From assembly GCA_016712375.1 (NCBI GenBank), contig JADJRE010000010.1, forward strand, positions 115,557 through 179,556: 64,000 nucleotides of DNA. The letters run 5' to 3'. This document shows positions 44,763 through 52,827 of the stretch, piece after piece. This stretch comes from Rhodospirillales bacterium (GTDB lineage Bacteria; Pseudomonadota; Alphaproteobacteria; Rhodospirillales; Defluviicoccaceae). The notes under the pieces were generated by a model. It saw only the letters and a list, made by a program, of their open reading frames with translations, had not been told where the DNA came from and did not search any database. The first letter of the stretch is position 1, and each line of letters begins with the position of its first letter. Both the position numbers and the translations under genes were made by a program.

Positions 44763-45404
44763 TCACCGCCTGCGCAGATCCGGATTGAGCGTGTACTCTC
44801 CCATCCACGAGCCTTGCGCCAGAACATGTGGCCGCAGCGCCGCCAGCGCCTCGGAGCCACCGAAGCGCGTCGGAAGCCGCAGGCCGGCCACGTTCAGGGC
44901 GTAGACGGTGAAATGGTAATGATGGACGATCTCGTCGTTCCACGGCGGGCACGGCCCGTCATAACCGCCATAGTCACCTTGCATGTCCGCGTCCGACGCA
45001 AACCAGTCGGTGTAGCTGTTGATTCCGCGCAACCCGTGCGGCGTACGGCCGGTCGCCTTACCGCGCGGCGTGATGCCTTCAGAGTCGGCGCCCTTTGGCA
45101 GCGCTTGGACGTTGGGCGCGATATCGACCAGAACCCAATGGTAGAAATCCATGCGCGGCAAGTTCGCCGGAACGACCCGGCCCTCTTTGTTGACATCATC
45201 CGGTAGCGACGGCACATCCGGATCATGGCAGATGATAGCGAAGCTTTTCGTTGCCGACGGCGCGTTGGACCAGCGTATCGCCGGGCTCAGGTTGAGGCCC
45301 ATGGTGATATGTCCCTCCTCTGCCGGCACACAAAAGGCGTACTCATCAGGAATTGGGTCGCCGTAAGCCCAGGCATCGATGACGACGTCCAGCCGCTTGC
45401 TCAT
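44763..45404 (-). CDS. YbhB/YbcL family Raf kinase inhibitor-like protein (PEBP)
   Basis: 213-residue PEBP-fold protein. The anion-binding pocket motifs are visible: NLSPAIRWSNAPSATKSFAIICHDPDVP, then PRMDFYHWVLVDIAP (H in the conserved xHW), GxNSYTDW, and GPCPPWNDEIVHHYHFTVYAL (the GPCPP-x-H-YxFxxYAL signature). Bacterial members have no settled function; they may bind phospholipids or act on proteins. The ATG at 45404 follows GGGGAGAG. It is divergent from the acylase gene across 258 bases that hold no other gene. Confidence 0.9.
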   Translation of the reverse strand: MSKRLDVVIDAWAYGDPIPDEYAFCVPAEEGHITMGLNLSPAIRWSNAPSATKSFAIICHDPDVPSLPDDVNKEGRVVPANLPRMDFYHWVLVDIAPNVQALPKGADSEGITPRGKATGRTPHGLRGINSYTDWFASDADMQGDYGGYDGPCPPWNDEIVHHYHFTVYALNVAGLRLPTRFGGSEALAALRPHVLAQGSWMGEYTLNPDLRRR

Positions 45405-45662
45405 CTCTCTCCCCTCGTTGCGAACGCAGACATTGTTCAACAGCGCGGAACAGGTTCAGACGGAGCCTGCCCACACGACATGATGGGAAGGCTAGCAACA
45501 TTTTGTCTCACCCGCGAGCCGCCGCCGCGATCTCGGCATGGTCATCGTCACCGGTGACGGGCCATTCCCTACCGCTCCCATCAAGCACATATGCAATGGA
45601 GCGGCGGTTGGCCCTGGTAACCGCCGGCGGCGGTTGCAGAGGCAACGAGCGAGGTTCAACGG

Positions 45663-47948
45663 ATGCGGCGACGAAGACGGCGTGTCTGGCAGTGGCTGCC
45701 GCTGCTGATGGTAGGCGGCGCCCTTGCCGGGTGCGCACTGCTGAAGCCGCTGCCGAAGCAGACCAGCCTTGGGCAACGTTTGGCGATGCTGCCGACAGAC
45801 GGCCTGCCGCTCGACGCTCCAGTGACCATCCGCTGGGACGAACATCAGATTCCGTTCATCGAGGCCGCCACCGACGACGACGCAGCATTCGCCCTTGGCC
45901 TGGTGCATGCGCATCTGCGTCTTGGCCAGATGGCAGTCTACCGCCGGGTCGCCCAGGGCCGGGTATCCGAGATGGGCGGGCCGCTGGCGCGGGACATCGA
46001 CCACGGAGTGCGCATCCTCGATTTCGGGCGGGCGTCGCAAGCGAATCTGGCGGCTATGCCGCAAGCGACGCGGCAGTGGCTGCAGCGCTTTGTCGATGGG
46101 ATTAACCACTACCAGGCGACAACCGAGGCGCTGCCGCAAGAATATGCGGTGCTTGGCCTGGAGCGTGAGCCTTGGACGCCCGCCGACGTGCTGACGTTCG
46201 GGCGGCTCGCCGGCTCCGACGTCAGTTGGCTCGTGTGGTTCAATCTGCTGAAGCTGCGCGATCGCCCCGACTGGCCGCAGATCTGGGCGCGGATGCTGAA
46301 TGAAGGCGGCGACCGCACGGTTCCTGCCGCAGGAGACAGAGAGGAAGCGGCCGACATGTCCGCCCTGCTCGCCGGGTTGAGCCGTTCGGGCAGCAACAGC
46401 CTCGCCATCGGCCCCTCGCTCACCCGCACCGGGACGCCGATTATCGCCAACGACCCGCACCTCGGCATCAACCTGCCGAATACCTGGCTGATCGTCGGCC
46501 TGAAGTCGCCGTCCTACGATGTCGTCGGCTTGATGGTGCCGGGGTTGCCACTGTTCGCCATCGGCCGCAACCCCGATGTTGCCTGGGGCGGCACAAACAT
46601 GCGTGCTTCCGCCAGCGACCTCATCGACGTGCACGAGCTTCCTCCTTCGGAGATGTCCGAGCGGCGTGAGCACATCGCCGTCCGCTGGTGGGCCGACGAA
46701 GAAGTGCGGATCCGTGAATCTCGCTTCGGACCCATCCTCTCGGACGCGCCGCAACTGAGCGATCTGGAGCTGCCCGAGCTGGCGTTGCGCTGGACCGGGC
46801 ACCAGGAAAGCGATGAAGTGTCCGCAATGCTCGGTGTTGCCCGAGCCCGTAACTTCGAGGAGTTCAGGGAAGCATTTGCCAGCTTCGCGGTGCCCGGTCA
46901 GAACATGTTGTACGCAGACAGGCACGGCACCATCGGCAAGGTCTTCGCCGTGCAGGTTCCCGACCGCAGCGCCTTGCCGCAGGATCTGATCGTCGATGCC
47001 GAAACCAGCGAGCGCAATTGGCGGCAGCTGCGCGACGTGCGAGGATTGCCGGTGATCGTCGACCCGCCGGAGGGCTTCATCGCGTCGGCCAACAACCGGC
47101 CGCAGGTTGATGGTGCCGACGTCGGCTGGTTCTTCTCGCCCGACGACCGCGTGAGGCGGATGGCGGCGTTGCTGGAGGCCGCCGGACCCGTTGATGTGAT
47201 GCAGGTCAAGGCAATGCAGCGCGACGTCTATGTCGAATCCTCTGATGCGCTGAACCGCTTGCTGGTGGATAAACTGCAGCGGACGGGTACGGCAGATCAG
47301 GCGACCGGCGCCGCCCGCCGGGTGTTCGATCTGATGGCTGGTTGGGACGGCAAATACGATGCTGACTCGCAGCGGCCGGTTGCCTTCGAGCTGTACCGAT
47401 ACTTCTTCACCCAGAATTTCTATCAATCGCTGTTTGGAGACAGCGACTGGGCGGCGTTTGCCGGCGTTGGCGCGATCAAGACGCTGCTGATCGAGGACAT
47501 CGAAGCGCGTCCGGCGGACGAGCTGGCGCCGATGCTGTCCAAGAGCCTGGACGCGGCGGGGAAAAAACTCTCCGATTTCCCGACCTGGGGCGACATGCAC
47601 CGACTGCAGCTTCGCCATCCTCTCGCCTTCCTGCCCGTGATCGGTGGTCGCTATACCTTTGTTGACGAGCCGATTGGCGGCAGCAGCGATTCGCTGATGA
47701 AGACCGCACATTCGGCGACTGACCAAAGGCACCGCGCCAGTTACGGCGCCAATGCAAGGCATGTGTCCGACCTTGGCGATCCCGACCGCAACTGGTTTGT
47801 GCTGCTGGGCGGCCAGGATGGGTGGTTGAACAGCTCGACCTTTCTCGACCAGGTGCCGCTTTGGCTGGAGGGTCGATATGTGGAAATGCCGCTGCGCGCG
47901 GAGAAGGTGCGCACGCGTTTTCCGTTCGTAACCGAGTTGCGGCCGTGA
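45663..47948 (+). CDS. penicillin acylase family protein (Ntn hydrolase), probable lipoprotein
   Basis: 761-residue N-terminal-nucleophile amidase. Such enzymes cut amide bonds of penicillins or N-acyl-homoserine lactones (PvdQ, AhlM, HacA). A basic N terminus (MRRRRRR) and hydrophobic stretch end in LAGCAL, a lipobox (Cys24), so it is probably membrane-anchored in the periplasm. The alpha part is about 24-243. The self-cleavage site is GSNS, with Ser244 as the nucleophile of the beta chain. Around it lie IIANDPHLGINLPNTW, IGRNPDVAWGGTNM and the later HSATDQRHRASYGANARHVSDLGD. Its stop overlaps the start of the GH3 gene in GTGA, so the two are translated together. Confidence 0.9.
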   Translation: MRRRRRRVWQWLPLLMVGGALAGCALLKPLPKQTSLGQRLAMLPTDGLPLDAPVTIRWDEHQIPFIEAATDDDAAFALGLVHAHLRLGQMAVYRRVAQGRVSEMGGPLARDIDHGVRILDFGRASQANLAAMPQATRQWLQRFVDGINHYQATTEALPQEYAVLGLEREPWTPADVLTFGRLAGSDVSWLVWFNLLKLRDRPDWPQIWARMLNEGGDRTVPAAGDREEAADMSALLAGLSRSGSNSLAIGPSLTRTGTPIIANDPHLGINLPNTWLIVGLKSPSYDVVGLMVPGLPLFAIGRNPDVAWGGTNMRASASDLIDVHELPPSEMSERREHIAVRWWADEEVRIRESRFGPILSDAPQLSDLELPELALRWTGHQESDEVSAMLGVARARNFEEFREAFASFAVPGQNMLYADRHGTIGKVFAVQVPDRSALPQDLIVDAETSERNWRQLRDVRGLPVIVDPPEGFIASANNRPQVDGADVGWFFSPDDRVRRMAALLEAAGPVDVMQVKAMQRDVYVESSDALNRLLVDKLQRTGTADQATGAARRVFDLMAGWDGKYDADSQRPVAFELYRYFFTQNFYQSLFGDSDWAAFAGVGAIKTLLIEDIEARPADELAPMLSKSLDAAGKKLSDFPTWGDMHRLQLRHPLAFLPVIGGRYTFVDEPIGGSSDSLMKTAHSATDQRHRASYGANARHVSDLGDPDRNWFVLLGGQDGWLNSSTFLDQVPLWLEGRYVEMPLRAEKVRTRFPFVTELRP

Positions 47949-49578
47949 CCAACGGCGCGGCGGTCCCGGGCGACCCGGTAGCTACCGTCACGCCGCCGCG
48001 AAGACGGCCGAAATTCGACGGCACGCCGCTATTGCGAATTTTTGCCCGTCTGCGGGCCCATCGCCTGCCAGCCAGGATGCTCCGGCGGAACAGCGCTGGC
48101 AGTTGCGGCGTCTGCTGTCGAAAGCGAAGGATACCCGGTTTGGTCGCGACCATGGTTTCGCCAGGATCAGATCAGTTGAGGACTACCAGCGGGCGGTGCC
48201 GCTTCGTCGCTGGGAGGACCTTTGGCGGGATTACTGGCAGGCCGCGTTCCCGCGCCTGGTCGACTGTACGTGGCCAGGCACGGTGCCGTTTTTCGCGCAG
48301 ACCTCGGGTACCACCACTGGCGTGACCAAGTACATTCCTTGCACGCGGGAAATGATCAACTCAAACCGCCGGGCGACCATGGATGTGGTCACTCATCACA
48401 TCTTTAATCGGCCGCAGAGTGCTCTCTTTGCTGGACGCAACTTCATGCTGGGTGGCAGCACGGCGCTGGCAGAGCTGGCCCCCGGCATCTGGAGCGGTGA
48501 TCTCAGCGGCATTGCCGGCAAAACGGTGCCGCTCTGGGCGCGGCCATTCTACTTTCCTCCGCGAGAGCTGGAGAGCATCACCGACTGGGAGGAGAAGATC
48601 GCCGCCTTCGCGCCGGCTTCACTCCAGGTCGACATCCGCACGCTGGGCGGCACGCCAAGCTGGCTGCTGCTGTTCCTGGAGAAGCTGGCGGCGCTGGATC
48701 CGCGAGCGGGCCGCAGGCTGGCGTCGTTCTACCCGAACCTTGAATTGCTTGTGCATGGTGGTGTCTCATTCGCACCCTATCGCGCCGCCTTTGCCGAATG
48801 GCTGCAGGGCAGCCACGCCGAAACCCGCGAGGTTTATCCAGCCAGCGAGGGCTTCATAGCGGTGGCCGACCGCGGCGACGGCGAGGGCCTGCGGCTGATC
48901 TGCGATACCGGCTTGTTCTTCGAGTTTGTGCCGGTCGAGGAACTAGGCGATGCCGCGCCGACGCGGCATTGGGTCGGCAACATCGAGCTGGGAGTCAACT
49001 ACGCGATCGTAGTCTCCACCTGCGCCGGCTTGTGGAGCTACGTCATCGGCGATACCGTCCGCTTTGTCGAACGCGATCCGCCGCGGCTGCTGATCACCGG
49101 GCGAACGTCGTACAGTTTGTCGGCATTCGGCGAACACTTGATTGGCGAGGAACTGGAACGCGGTGTCGCAGAGGCGGCCGCCGCGATCGGCAGCGGCGTC
49201 GCTGACTGGTCAGCCGGCGCCCTCTATCCGCAACGCAGTGACGAACTCGGTGGTCACCTCTTCATCATCGAGTTCACCGGCGGCGCCCCCGAGCCGGAGC
49301 TGCTGGATCGCTTCGCTCAGGTGCTGGATCAGACGCTGGCCGAACTAAACGAGGACTACAGGGTTCACCGCACCAACGGCTTCGGCATGAGCCCGCCGGT
49401 CGTCCACCCTGCCTCGCCGGGTACGTTCGCCGCTTGGATGAAGCGTCGTGGCAAGCTTGGCGGCCAGAACAAGGTCCCCCGCATCATCACCGACCAGGCC
49501 CTGCTTGACGACTTGAGGGACTTTTCGGGCTTTCATAGGACTTATACCAACCGGGCTTTGAAGGTGACTCGCAGATAG
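47945..49578 (+). CDS. GH3 family acyl-adenylate amide synthetase-like protein, one frameshift near 48070
   Basis: About 544-residue member of the GH3 family. Plant GH3 enzymes adenylate auxin or jasmonate and link it to an amino acid. The ATP-binding TSGTTTGVTKYIP loop is near the start of the main frame. HGGVSFAPYRAAF, EVYPASEGFIAV, and a C-terminal NGFGMSPPVVHPASPGTFAAWMKRRGKLGGQNKVPRI are all GH3-specific. The start is GTG 47945 in a GTGA overlap with the acylase. That frame (TPLLRIFARLRAHRLPA) joins SQDAPAEQRWQLRRLLSKAKDTRFGRD if one base is added around 48065-48075. The last about 10 residues (YTNRALKVTRR) are encoded by the end of the IS630-type element, so the natural C terminus may be altered slightly. 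Confidence 0.83.
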
Positions 49579-49589
49579 GAGGTGGGGGT

Positions 49590-50698
49590 GTGGGCGTGAT
49601 TCTGGGGACCGGCATGCGGCAGGGAGGGATGGAAATGCCGGCGGTTCCCTTGCGGTCGGATTGGGATGCGGTTCGGGTGCGCGATGCGGCGCGGTCGGCG
49701 GACGACGCCGCTCAGGCGCGGCGTCTGCTGGCGATCGCGGCGGTGTACGACGGGATGAGCCGGGCTTCGGCGGCGACGCTGGGCGGCATGGACCGGCAGA
49801 CGCTGCGGGATTGGGTCCACCGGTTCAACGCGGACGGTCCCGCCGGTCTGACCGACCGCAAGGCGCCGGGTGCCGCGCCGCGGCTGACCGCCGCTCAGAA
49901 GGCCGAGCTCGCGGCGCTGGTCGAGGCGGGACCGGAGCCTGCGACGGACGGCGTCGTGCGCTGGCGCTGCATCGACCTGAAGGCGCTCATCCGGCGGCGC
50001 TTCGGCATCGACTACCACGAGCGGACGGTCGGCAAGCTGCTGGCGCATCTGGGTTTCGCGCACATCAGCCAGCGCCCGCGGCATCATGGGCAGAACCCCG
50101 GGGACCTCGCGGCGTTCAAAAAAACTTTGCCGATCGCCTTGCGGAGATCGTGAGCACGCTGCCGGCGGGCAAGCCGATCGAGGTATGGTTCCAGGACGAG
50201 ATGCGGCTCGGCCAGAAGAACCCGCGCACCCGGCGCTGGGCGCGGCGCGGCAGCCGGCCCGTGGTGCCCCAGGACCTGCGCACCGCCTCGGCCTACCTGT
50301 TCGGCGCCATCTGCCCCGAACGCGGCACGGGTGCGGCGGTCGTCATGCCGCGCGCCGACACCGAAGCGATGCAGGTGCATCTCGACGAGATCGCTCGCAG
50401 CATCGCCGCCGGCGCATACGCCGTCGTGCTGCTCGATCAGGCCGGCTGGCATACCACGGCGAAGCTGCGGATCCCGGAAAACATCACGCTGCTGTCGCTG
50501 CCGCCGCGATCGCCGGAGCTGAACCCCGTCGAGAACCTGTGGCAGTTCCTGCGCCAGACCTTCCTCTCCAACCGTGTCTTCGAGACCTACGAGGCCATTC
50601 TCGAGGCCGCCTGCACCGCCTGGAACGCCGTCCTCGACACCCCCTGGCGCATCATGTCCATCGGCCTCCGCGACTGGGCCCGCACAGGTCAGTGTTAA
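49590..50698 (+). CDS. IS630 family transposase (two frames, -1 frameshift)
   Basis: Transposase of about 370 residues produced from two overlapping frames. The first frame (49590-50153) holds the helix-turn-helix region (ARRLLAIAAVYDGMSRASAATLGGMDRQTLRDWVHRFNADGPAGL). After a -1 shift on seven A residues it continues with KKNFADRLAEI. The DDE catalytic core follows: Asp in VWFQDEMRLGQK, Asp in VVLLDQAGWHTT, and Glu in PELNPVENLWQFLRQ. All three catalytic residues are present, so the enzyme may still be active. In-frame GTG/ATG codons at 49590, 49614 and 49629 could serve as start; 49629 (ATG) is also possible. Confidence 0.88.
50118..50125 (+). promoter_or_regulatory. slippery site for -1 frameshifting in the transposase
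   Basis: Seven A residues (50118-50124) followed by C. The zero frame reads AAA AAA ACT and stops at 50153. The -1 frame reads AAA AAA AAC and runs through the catalytic domain. IS630 relatives are known to use such runs. Confidence 0.7.
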
Positions 50699-50774
50699 AG
50701 GCGGTTGGTATTAGAGCTGGATTGCAATTGCACAGCTATATTGCTGCATGCCGCTCGGCCTGGCCAATCGGCGC

Positions 50775-50790
50775 TGTTGGCATTGCGACA
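50775..50790 (+). promoter_or_regulatory. NifA-type upstream activator site
   Basis: TGT (50775-50777), ten bases, ACA (50788-50790): a perfect TGT-N10-ACA NifA binding site. It is 73 bases upstream of the -24 box below, within the usual 70-150 range for activators of sigma-54 promoters. Confidence 0.8.
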
Positions 50791-50862
50791 AAGACCAGTG
50801 GCAGTGTCCGACACGAACTGAACGCCCCTCTGCGGCCGGCAACAAAATCAATCACCTAGTCC

Positions 50863-50878
50863 TGGCACGGCGCTTGCT
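50863..50878 (+). promoter_or_regulatory. sigma-54 (RpoN) -24/-12 promoter of the nif accessory operon
   Basis: TGGCAC (50863-50868), GGCGC, TTGCT (50874-50878): an exact match to TGGCAC-N5-TTGCW. The invariant GG and GC are 10 bases apart as required. Transcription would begin about 50888-50891, with the iscA ATG at 50918. Confidence 0.92.
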
Positions 50879-50917
50879 TAGAAGCTGAAGGCAGGTCCGG
50901 CGACAGGAGGCATCCCC

Positions 50918-51241
50918 ATGGTGGCGCTTAGCGAGACGGCAAGGATCATGATCCGGAGGCTGCTCGACGACAGCGCCGACGGGGCTACCGGCTTGCGGGT
51001 GATGGTCGAGCAGGGCGGCTGCGCCGGCTTGCAGTATAAGCTGGGTCTCGACAGCGCCGCGCATGAAGGTGATCAGGTTTACGATTTCGAGGACGTGCGC
51101 GTCTTCGTCGATCCCTACAGCGTCCCGATCGTCAGCGGGCTGACCATCGATTTCGTTGATGGGGTGGAAAGCAGCGGCTTCGTCTTCGACAATCCCAACG
51201 CCAGTGGCGGCTGCTCGTGCGGAAAGTCTTTCGCGTCATGA
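50918..51241 (+). CDS. HesB/IscA-type iron-sulfur cluster assembly protein, nif-associated
   Basis: 107-residue A-type carrier that holds iron or [Fe-S] clusters for transfer to apo-proteins. The three invariant Cys are present: Cys35 in QGGCAGLQY, and Cys99 and Cys101 in GGCSCGKSF. Strands between (GDQVYDFEDVRVFVDPYSVPIVSGLTIDFVDG) match the family. It is behind AGGAGG and directly downstream of the sigma-54 promoter, and its stop overlaps the nifV start (ATGA). By context it serves nitrogenase, like the IscA-Nif/HesB proteins of other diazotrophs. Confidence 0.93.
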   Translation: MVALSETARIMIRRLLDDSADGATGLRVMVEQGGCAGLQYKLGLDSAAHEGDQVYDFEDVRVFVDPYSVPIVSGLTIDFVDGVESSGFVFDNPNASGGCSCGKSFAS

Positions 51242-52404
51242 ATATGGACCGCGGCACGCCGCCGAAATCCACGCCCATCGTGATTAACGACACAACGCTG
51301 CGGGACGGTGAACAGACCGCAGGCGTCGCGTTCACTCTTTACGAAAAGCTGGCGATCGCAGGAGCGCTCGATGCCGCCGGGGTCCCGGAGCTGGAAGTCG
51401 GTATGCCTGCCATGGGCGCTGATGAGCGCGAGAGCATTCGTGCCGTCCTCGGCCTCGGTCTTCGTGCTCGATCTATCGGCTGGTGCCGGGCGCTGCGCAC
51501 CGACATTGACGATGCTGTTGCATGTGGCTTGGATACGGTCAACGTATCGGTGCCGGTCTCCGATCAGCAACTCGCTGGCAAGCTTGGTAAGGATCGCGCC
51601 TGGCTGCTCGGCCACGTGCTCGAAATTACCGCTTATGCCCGCGATCGCGGCTTACGGGTGCACATCGGCGGCGAGGATTCCTCGCGGGCCGACCCGGATT
51701 TTCTGGCACACGTCGTCGAAGCGGCGGAGACGGCGGGCGCCGCCCGCTTCCGGTTTGCCGACACGCTGGGCGTGCTCGACCCGTTCGACGCGCTCGATGC
51801 CTTCCGGGCCCTGCGCCGGCGCTCGAAACTGGAACTGGAGGTGCACGCCCACGACGACCTCGGCCTGGCGACGGCGACGTCCCTGGCAGCAGTGCGCGGC
51901 GGGGCGACACACGTCAGCACAACCGTTAACGGCCTCGGTGAGAGGGCCGGCAATGCGCCGCTGGAGGAAGTTGTGGTCGCTGTCCACCAGCTCTATCGGC
52001 GATCGACCGGCATTGACGCCCGGCAGCTGCCACAGATTTCGGCGTTGGTGGCCGGTGCCTCCGGCCGGCCGGTGCCTCCCGGCAAGAGTATCGTTGGCGA
52101 GGCAGTGTTTACGCATGAGGCCGGAATTCATGTCGCTGGCCTGATCCGCGATCGCGCCACCTATCAGGCGATCGATCCCTCTGCGGTCGGCCGCGAGCAC
52201 CGTGTCGTGCTGGGCAAACATTCCGGAATCGCGGCTCTCCGCCACGTCTACGCCGAGATGAAGCTCGATCTCGACCCGCTACAGGGGGAGGCCGTCCTGG
52301 CGCTGGTCCGCCGCTGGGCGGAGATGCGCAAGGCTGCTCCCTCGGCGAACGTGCTGCGGCAGTTCTGGGAACGCACGCGCAGCCTGCGCGAGGAGGCTGC
52401 GTAA
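51238..52404 (+). CDS. nifV: homocitrate synthase NifV
   Basis: 388-residue homocitrate synthase, which condenses acetyl-CoA with 2-oxoglutarate to give the organic ligand of the FeMo cofactor. The DRE-TIM signature is INDTTLRDGEQTAGVAF (about 16-32). HAHDDLGLATAT holds the metal-binding His pair and NGLGERAGNAPLEEVV is the second family motif. HEAGIHVAGL and GREHRVVLGKHSG close the barrel. The ATG overlaps the iscA stop. The start of nifW shares one base with its stop (TAATG). A leucine-pathway homologue is less likely given the context. Confidence 0.95.
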   Translation: MNMDRGTPPKSTPIVINDTTLRDGEQTAGVAFTLYEKLAIAGALDAAGVPELEVGMPAMGADERESIRAVLGLGLRARSIGWCRALRTDIDDAVACGLDTVNVSVPVSDQQLAGKLGKDRAWLLGHVLEITAYARDRGLRVHIGGEDSSRADPDFLAHVVEAAETAGAARFRFADTLGVLDPFDALDAFRALRRRSKLELEVHAHDDLGLATATSLAAVRGGATHVSTTVNGLGERAGNAPLEEVVVAVHQLYRRSTGIDARQLPQISALVAGASGRPVPPGKSIVGEAVFTHEAGIHVAGLIRDRATYQAIDPSAVGREHRVVLGKHSGIAALRHVYAEMKLDLDPLQGEAVLALVRRWAEMRKAAPSANVLRQFWERTRSLREEAA

Positions 52405-52748
52405 TGCCGATTGCGCTTCCGCCCGATCTGCATGAATTGGAGACTGCCGAAGAGTTTCTCGTTCACTTCAAGATCCCCTATGATCCGCAGGTTGTCCGGG
52501 TCTCGCGGCTGCACATTCTGCAACGCTTCCATGATTACCTTGCCCAGACGGAAGACACCGAGGAAGCCGCGAAGCCTGAGGCGATAAAGAGTCTGCTGTC
52601 GCGTGCCTATGAGGATTTTGTGCGTTCCGACCCGCTGACAGAGCGGGTCTTTAAAGTGCTGAAGGACGCGCAGGCGAAGCCTGAAGCGCCGCCCGGCCGC
52701 GTTTTCGTGCCGCTTTCGGCAGTGACCCGGCAACCGGCGAAACGCTGA
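52404..52748 (+). CDS. nifW: nitrogenase-stabilizing/protective protein NifW
   Basis: 114-residue NifW. The family helps nitrogenase MoFe protein maturation and protects it from oxygen. Characteristic segments are LETAEEFLVHFKIPYDPQVVRVSRLHILQRFHDYL and YEDFVRSDPLTERVFKVLKDAQ. Length and Glu/Arg-rich helices fit. The start ATG shares its A with the nifV stop, so translation is coupled. Confidence 0.93.
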   Translation: MPIALPPDLHELETAEEFLVHFKIPYDPQVVRVSRLHILQRFHDYLAQTEDTEEAAKPEAIKSLLSRAYEDFVRSDPLTERVFKVLKDAQAKPEAPPGRVFVPLSAVTRQPAKR

Positions 52749-52827
52749 TGTGATGCGCGCCGTAGCGGTGCAGCGCCACTGATACGGCGATCAGCAACCA
52801 TTCTGAGTCAACGAGGACGGATCGTTT

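Larger units (their letters stand above)
49544..50711 (+). mobile_element. IS630-type insertion sequence
   Basis: Element of about 1.17 kb. The ends share ATACCAACCG (49544-49553), whose inverted copy CGGTTGGTAT lies at 50702-50711; the similarity continues loosely inward (GGCTTTGAA against CCTTTAAC). It carries one transposase in two overlapping frames joined at an A7 run. IS630 relatives insert at TA, and TA/TTA flank both ends, though an exact TA duplication cannot be assigned by eye. The left end lies inside the 3' end of the GH3 gene. The right end is 64 bases from the NifA-type site of the nif operon, which it leaves intact. Confidence 0.8.

Noticed and set aside
45492..47762. 756-codon minus-strand frame
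   Set aside because: Antisense of the acylase gene; no ribosome site, composition of a shadow frame.
50086..50859. 257-codon frame across the IS right end
   Set aside because: Third-frame shadow of the transposase; no start context.
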